Shown piece after piece: positions 58,221 to 64,000 of a DNA stretch of 64,000 nt. This stretch comes from Eleusine coracana subsp. coracana (Eukaryota; Streptophyta; Magnoliopsida; Poales; Poaceae), in assembly GCA_032690845.1 (NCBI GenBank), contig CM064424.1, positions 38,949,511 to 39,013,510 of the forward strand, in the 5' to 3' direction. The notes beneath the pieces were generated by a model. The model was given only the letters and a program-made list of their open reading frames with translations, was not told where the DNA came from and made no database searches. A program made the translations under genes and the position numbers. Within the stretch, counting starts at the first letter, position 1; every line of letters begins with the position of its first letter.

Positions 58221-59613
58221 GCAAGAACAAGCTTGGGGGAGGACCCCCCTTCTCACGGTAACTTGTATCTTTCCCCTTCCCTTTATTTCTTGCATTTGCT
58301 AAATCTGAAAATCCATAAAAATTTGCAAAACATAAAAAGAACAAAAATATTTCCCTTTTTCATGCGCAGTATGAATGTGTATAATTTTCCTATGTTGAGA
58401 TGATGAATAGTTGCTCTGTCCTTTATTCCTCTCTAATGCTAGTTTACAACTTAGTACTCTCTCAAGAGTTAGGTTTGTTGGTAAATCTTGCCTTGAACTT
58501 GAATTTTGTGGGTAGCATATGCATTCTCTAGTTCTAAGTTGTTGAGAGGTATGATATGATAGATAGGGCTGCTATGATCTTGCTCAACGTAAAGCTTGAA
58601 TTCCGGAGTTTTATTTTTCAAAATGACAAATTGATAAGTTCCTCAATGATGAAATTCCCACCACAGCCATATGTAGTGTTTACATTTGAAAACCTTTACA
58701 CATATGCTGCTTGTTTCACATTGAGCTTAGTCAAAATTGATGTGACCCTAGTAGAACTCTTTTCATGCTTTCTTGATCAAGATCATATACACACATCCAC
58801 CGCCATGAGCTATCCTTCTAAATCAAGAAGATAGCATCCACCATATCCACCGTGAGCTATTCTTCTACACCGGAAGAAAGTCACTATCCATCCATCCATC
58901 CAAAGAAACACTCCATATATCCATTACAAAATTCCTCTCTCAAAGTATTCATTGCAAACTAGGACTATGGCTATGCAAAAAAAAAAAAAAAGCTCAAAAA
59001 AGAGAGCAAGCAAAAGATAGCCATAGCCTAGAAACTCCAAAAGAGAGAAGAAAAATTCAAAAAGGAGTTATTTCTTCCCATCCACCATTCCTCCGTTCTC
59101 CCACACACTTGCACATCTTGATCAAGATTGTTTGAATTGATGTTTTTCTTGGATCCGGTCTTTTGACATAGCAATATTATGTGAACATGAGTGCCTCATA
59201 TATCCCTACCTTGAGCTCCACATAAAGCCTTATTTAGAAGTAGGTGATTATAGGCAACACTTTGCCTTGGTGAGGAATCATACACATATTGAGTGATCCG
59301 AGAGAATCATTTGAGGAACTTGGTTTTTATTTTCAAAATCTTTTGAAAACCTCCGGAATAACATAGCGGAATCTAGAGCAAGTGATTGGTGCCCTGCAAT
59401 TGTTCTATCTCTCAACCGCCCAAGACAAAGAGGTGTAAAAGCCCCAAGGATCGAGGTAAATGGGTAAGTTATGTGCCAACATATTTAATTCTAGGAAGAG
59501 TACTTTGTTGTGCGCATAGTATTATTGAGGTGTAGGACATTGTAGCAACTCCTGATCAACAACTTAAGTTTATCTTTGCTTCGGGACGAGCAAAGGGTAA
59601 GCTTGGGGGAGTT
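58221..59613 (+). other. Non-coding 3' region of Athila-type element
   Basis: No gene. A purine tract AAGCTTGGGGGAGGA lies at about 58229-58243, right after the 3' ORF, and a nearly identical one, AAGCTTGGGGGAG (about 59599-59611), abuts the 3' LTR and is the plus-strand primer. A 15-A run occurs near 58978. Confidence 0.75.
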
Positions 59614-61162
59614 TGTTGACGGCTGTTAAGTACCATTTTTAACCGTCAACTATACTCAAATAAAGGAGAATTTGGCATTTCATACACGCATGCTTTATCG
59701 CAATAATATAGTTCCACTTGTACTTGGAGAACTTTGTGCATGCAGGAGGAAATGTGAAGGAAACACCTCAAAAGGCAAGAAAACACACTTTCGACCAATC
59801 AGAGAGTGCCACATGGACGTCACACGGATTGAAGGGCTCATTTTCAGCACTTAACCGACGTAACTCCCTGGAATATCGCGCAAACCGATGTCAGGGACCA
59901 CAGGACAGCCACCTGGAGAAAGCACAGGCCAGGAGGGGCCACCCCCAGGTCGGCCGACCTGGTCAGGTCGGCCGACCCGGCCGGGCGCCCTCTCCGCCTG
60001 GGCTTCCACGTGTTGGCTCCTCCGCGACTCCTGATGACGGTTTGAGATGCCTTCCGTGGCGGTTACTCTCCCTTGCCGACCTATTGAGGCTATAAATAGG
60101 AGGGTGTGCCTTCACATTCAACACACACCACAAGAAGCATTTCTCTCTTGCTAGTAGTAGTTCTTGGAGTTTTAGTGGAGTTAGGCTGAGTCTAGAGCTC
60201 TCTAGTATCAAGTCTTCACTTGGAATTGGTATGGCTCTTGTATCTTTTCCCTTTTGTAAGACTTTGCTTTTATCAATATATATATCTTTTCTATATAGTT
60301 GTGCTTGGGTCATGAGTTTCTTGTTTGATATTGTGATCCATATATGTGATAGTATAGTCTACTTGTGTGATAGTAGTTTATATTTATTATACTACTATTG
60401 TCATGCTAGTTATATACCGTCACTATAGTCTAGTTTATATGTTATAGTCTCTATGCTTAGTTTTAGCTGATAAAGTATAGCATGGGTTTGGTGATCGTAT
60501 TCGTACGGTAGCTCTGCCTCGTTAATAGTAATCACGGAGGGGCAGAGTGCTCTTTGGTCATGCAAGTATGGTATTTGGGTGACTGATTTGCATCAATTAT
60601 TCGTTAGTCTACTGGTTCGTTGAGGTAGGCGGCAGGTGGTGACAGCCCTGTCCGTCCTTTGAAATCCTCCCCGCTAGGCTAGTGCGTAGGCTCTTGGCGG
60701 AAGTCGCCTGTGGATGCAGGGGTAAGTCCGTGCCTGAAGTGCTATATTATTGACTGCTGAACCTGAGTGTGGGTCTGTATGTATTCTACTTAGGCTATGC
60801 AACTGTATAGGAATGTATAGTAGGAGTAGCTTAGCCTAGTCTTTCCTCCACTAGACTTTATTTATTTAGTAGGAATCTTCTGTGTGTGTCACACTACCCG
60901 GTTATTATCATGTACCCGCCTGTCTTGGTTAGATATCCTTGCTAATTGTTAACATGATCTTATATGTTAGTAACGCTTCTTGATCATACCCTTCCTTTGG
61001 GATAAACAAATACGATACCCTGAATACTTCCGGGTGAAATGCTACAGCGGTATTCTTCGTGCGCTTGCGGATTTTACCTACTTGACTCTGGGACATATTA
61101 GTGAACCGTTTCTGGCCCCGTGCCGGGAATGATTTATTAATATGGCTTAGCAAAAGTCAACA
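59614..61162 (+). repeat. 3' LTR of Athila-type element
   Basis: 1549 bp, the same length as the 5' LTR. Palindrome at 59945-59962, TATA at 60090-60099. Confidence 0.95.
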
Positions 61163-61167
61163 CCAAT
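61163..61167. repeat. Target-site duplication CCAAT, right copy (Athila-type)
   Basis: CCAAT after the LTR end AAGTCAACA; RNase H coding resumes here. Confidence 0.95.
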
Positions 61168-61504
61168 CCACTATAGAGGCTGAGTATGTTGCTGCTTCTC
61201 ACAAATCCTATGGATTGTGTCTACCATGACGGACTACGGGTTAACTTTTAAGGGTGTTCCACTCATGTGTGATAACTCCAGTGCCATATGCTTAGCCAAA
61301 AACCCAATCCAACATGGTAAGGTCAAACACATCAATGTGCGATTCCACTTCCTGAGAGACAATGTTGAAAAGGGGGATGTTGAGCTCAAATACATTGATA
61401 CCAAAAACCAACTAGCCGATATCCTCACCAAGCCCCTAGATGCTTCGAGACATGCTTTTCTTCGAGGGGAACTTGGTGTTTGTCATCCTTATGGCATCAT
61501 TTGA

Positions 61505-62855
61505 GGGGTAGTTGGTTTTCTCTTGTATATATGTATCTTACCTTTTTTGCATTGCATCTCATATGTAATATATGCATTGGTAGATGAGCTTTGATTCTTA
61601 TGCTTCCTTGCATTTCTCTTTGCTATGATTGAGCTTGAACTGAGTTGTGTGGATGTGATGGTAATCTCTCATGCTTAGATTTTCTAGATGGCCTGTTATA
61701 AACTCATGTGAGCAACTTGCTAATCTTAAAGGTAAACTGAGCTTCTTGTGAACATTATGATCTAATCTTGCTAAAACTTGCTCACCATGTGTATAATTGC
61801 TTTTATCCTTGTTGAAACTTGCATTGAGGCTAGTCTAGAGGATGTCTTGGCTTTGGCACCTTTTGTTTGCGAAATGGAAGGCTTTGCAAATGATTAGCTC
61901 ACGATGTAACATTGTGGAAACATGTGTTCCTTTTGCCGCAAAGGCATGCTCTTTTGTCTTGTGAATAATCTTGAAAAATCTGCTAAGTGCGTTGATCAAG
62001 AATTTCTCAATAATGCTAAATCCAAACATTTTGACTTGAGGCCTCGGGGTGTTTGCCGTACCCAGTCGTGCGACCCTCCGCATGGATAAGAGGACACATG
62101 AGGATAAACAATAATCACTTGATCAACTGAGTCTCTGTTGCATATGTGAGCGTTTGTTGAGCTTATTTTCTATGAATGCTTGTTGCCCTAGTTGAGATTG
62201 AGACTGGCTAGTATCTTTTGATTCACCTGATGCTTGTTTTGCCTTGGATGGGAGTACTTACACATGTGGTGGTAGTTTTGCTCAAGATAAGCAAATTTGA
62301 TTCTATCTAAGCTAGTCAGTCTTTCGGCTTAGCTTGTATAGCTCTTTGTGTTTATGCCTTGCTATCTATTTTAAATCTTTGTATGGTTGTGTGCCATTGC
62401 TTTTACACTTCATAGCTCTATGCTTGTGATTAGCATGGTTAAATTCTTGTTTGTATAATTGTTAAAGCTCCTTAGGTTTGCATTTTCATGCATTGCATGT
62501 TTGCTTGTTCTTTTGCCTCTTTGATGAGTTCATTGCCGAAGGGGGAGAAAGTATTTGGTCATGCACAAATAATGCTAAGAAACTTAAAATGATCCATTTT
62601 GCACTACATGAGACCTACCACAAGTTGAGGGGAAGCATATCATGATCTTGAGTGTTTTCTTGCGCTTTTCACATTCTTTGCGTCTTGAGTCGCTTGCTTT
62701 GCCAACTCTTGGTTTTATGATCCCTACTTTGCTAGATGGCTTGTTTTCACCTTTTCTTTGGGTTTGGCCATTTGGATGTGCTAATTTGGATTCATATTTC
62801 AAATTCTAAATCTTTGTGCTTTTGGTGTTGTCAATGTACTCATCAAGGGGGAGAT
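61505..62855 (+). other. Non-coding 3' region of Sirevirus C
   Basis: No ORF of the 3' class and no LTR-type palindromes. GGGGGAG tracts at about 62540 and 62847; the latter (TCAAGGGGGAGAT) abuts the 3' LTR. Confidence 0.7.
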
Positions 62856-64000
62856 TGAGAAACCATGTTGAGATGTGCCATGGTTCGCAATATTTGTGAT
62901 GAGTAATTGACTTGAGCGGATTTGGTGTTTGAGTTAAAATGCGGGAATCCAGGGATTGCATGGGTTTGCATATCATGGTTATGACTAACCAGAGTTGGTG
63001 GAAGTGTTGGTGATGTTGTAGGAGTTGGGAAATGTGTTTGCTTGTCTCATGATGTGTAGGTAACTCGAGTCAACTTGGCGGTCAACAGCGAGAGGATCAG
63101 GCACAAGTAGGGGACTTGGGGTCGGACGATCGGGATGCCGGGTGAAGTCAAGGGTGATCCATACCATACACATGGAGAGGCAAGGAGCACATACGGTTTC
63201 GCGGTTGAGCCTCAAAACCGTGGTGGTGATGAAGTTGGCATGTTGACCAAGTCAAGGTGAGTGGGATGCCGGTGCAAGTGACAAGGGGGCCCAATGGACA
63301 GGGACCGGGAGAGACATGCCGGTGGTCAGGATTGCGGGACAAGGTGACACGAGTCGACATCAAGAAGTTGCACTTTGAGAAGCATGCCAGGCGGTTTCCC
63401 GGTTTAGGTCTCAAAACCGGTGGCGGCAATTGGAGGTGCACGTGGCACCATCGCGGAGCTTGCATCGAGGGCAAGCAAAGTTGTGAAGGGCTCGATGGCA
63501 TCCGGGCGACGAGGAAAAAGATGGATGGTTATGCCCCCGGTGGTAGGTGGGTGTGTTATGTAGGTCAAGGGTAGAGTTGTCATGTGGACAATAGACCATT
63601 GGCCTATATAAGAAGAGGTGTGGCTGGTAGAAGAGATGCCTCTCTTTCCATTAGCCTTGTGTTAGGATTCTATTCAAAGTTCTAGGAGAGGACTTCATGT
63701 TTTAGAGGAAAGTAGTGGGTGTGTGAGAGACATCTCTTGCTCTTCCAAATAGTGGGAGGAAGAGGGTGGCTTCCTAGCCTTGTAGTACTTGAATCCCGAA
63801 ATTCCCTTTTTCCTATTTTTTGGAGCTATTTTCATGGTGATTTTCGATCTCACTTTTGGACGTGTTTTTGGCCCAGATTTCTTGAGAAACTTGTTGCTAC
63901 GATGAGCTAGAACAATCCTCTATGGATCCTTGACCGAATCAATAGCTCTAGCTCCTTCGATTTGAAGGATTTCTCAAGTTTCCCCTTTTTTGTGTTCTTG
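62856..64000 (+). repeat. 3' LTR of Sirevirus C, partial at window end
   Basis: Starts TGAGAAACCATGTTGAGATG and matches the 5' LTR with scattered substitutions; it lacks the hAT element. TATA box TATATAAG at 63605. Truncated by the window end. Confidence 0.92.

Larger units (their letters stand above)
53005..61162 (+). mobile_element. Non-autonomous Athila-type Ty3/gypsy element, full length
   Basis: 8.16 kb with a perfect TSD, two 1549-bp LTRs and the tRNA-Asp-type PBS characteristic of Athila. It contains a gag C-terminus/protease ORF and an Athila 3' ORF but no RT, RNase H or integrase. The N-terminal half of gag is also missing. I count nine differences between the LTRs, all transitions and no indels (about 99.4% identity), so this is the youngest retrotransposon here. 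Confidence 0.93.
50207..61504 (+). pseudogene. pol of Sirevirus C, split by an Athila-type element
   Basis: Protease motif WLMDSGCSRHMTGD (about 50233-50274). A short deletion near 50618 removes the usual His-containing start of the integrase zinc region and shifts frame. Integrase core: HMDTVGPS, HSDNGTEF, NGVVERKNRT. RT: MDVKSAFLNG and catalytic YVDD (about 52402), directly after a TAG. RNase H: YSDADFAR, then the Athila-type insertion at 53005-61162, resuming with EAEYVAA and ending ADILTKPL near 61425 with TGA 61502-61504. Stops (mostly TAG) at 50555-50557, 51072-51074, 51234-51236, 51528-51530, 52393-52395 and 52971-52973; frameshifts near 51845, 52780 and 61220. Confidence 0.9.
44300..64000 (+). 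mobile_element. Sirevirus C (Ty1/copia), 3' LTR runs off window
   Basis: 5' LTR at 44300-46869, tRNA-Met PBS, gag-pol in copia order, polypurine tract and the start of the matching 3' LTR at 62856. It has no recognisable extra 3' ORF, unlike A and B. It carries three nested insertions: a hAT element in the 5' LTR, a 762-bp solo LTR in gag and an Athila-type element in RNase H. Confidence 0.92.

Noticed and set aside
1..64000. Host protein genes, tRNA or rRNA genes
   Set aside because: Every long frame is explained by retrotransposons or LTR composition; tRNA-like strings are primer binding sites.

Overview
This window is repeat-rich nuclear DNA from a plant, most likely a grass (Poaceae). 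The reasons are the large nested LTR retrotransposons, Sirevirus-type Ty1/copia and Tekay-type Ty3/gypsy families with kilobase-long GC-rich LTRs, an Athila-type element, a hAT element and a small MITE. I see no host protein-coding gene, rRNA, tRNA or CRISPR array. Species cannot be fixed from the sequence.

Layout. (1) 1-13920: the 3' part of Sirevirus A (gag, pol, an extra 3' ORF and the 3' LTR; its 5' end lies outside the window), with a 3.9-kb gypsy-like solo LTR (1412-5307) in gag. (2) 13921-15778: the 3' end of an older Tekay-like LTR into which A inserted. (3) 15858-38304: Sirevirus B, which has gag and a 3' ORF but no pol. It is split by a complete Tekay chromovirus (23132-35905, TSD AGAGT). 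(4) 38305-44299: older debris, namely a plus-strand gypsy tail, a minus-strand CRM-like gypsy pol carrying a MITE and an inverted duplication, and a minus-strand copia LTR-like piece. (5) 44300-64000: Sirevirus C, with a hAT element in its 5' LTR, a 762-bp solo LTR in gag (47654-48415) and a complete pol-less Athila-type element in its RNase H region (53005-61162, TSD CCAAT). Its 3' LTR runs off the window.

Most coding regions are broken by stops, frameshifts or insertions. The long intact frames are the extra ORF of the Tekay element (26727-27722) and the gag/protease ORF of the Athila-type element; that element's second ORF is nearly full length.

The most unusual feature is the Tekay extra ORF. 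Its first twelve residues (MALTKQSSRKST) closely resemble the histone H3 tail (MARTKQTARKST), with K4, Q5, R8, K9, S10 and T11 in register. It is encoded by an element whose integrase ends in a chromodomain, a domain class that in many proteins reads H3K9 methylation. A second theme is that three unrelated elements (Sirevirus A, Sirevirus B and the Athila-type element) repeat their LTR palindromes just upstream of their 3' ORF, as if that ORF had its own LTR-like promoter. A third is that premature stops are overwhelmingly TAG at probable CAG glutamine codons, as expected from deamination of CHG-methylated cytosine.
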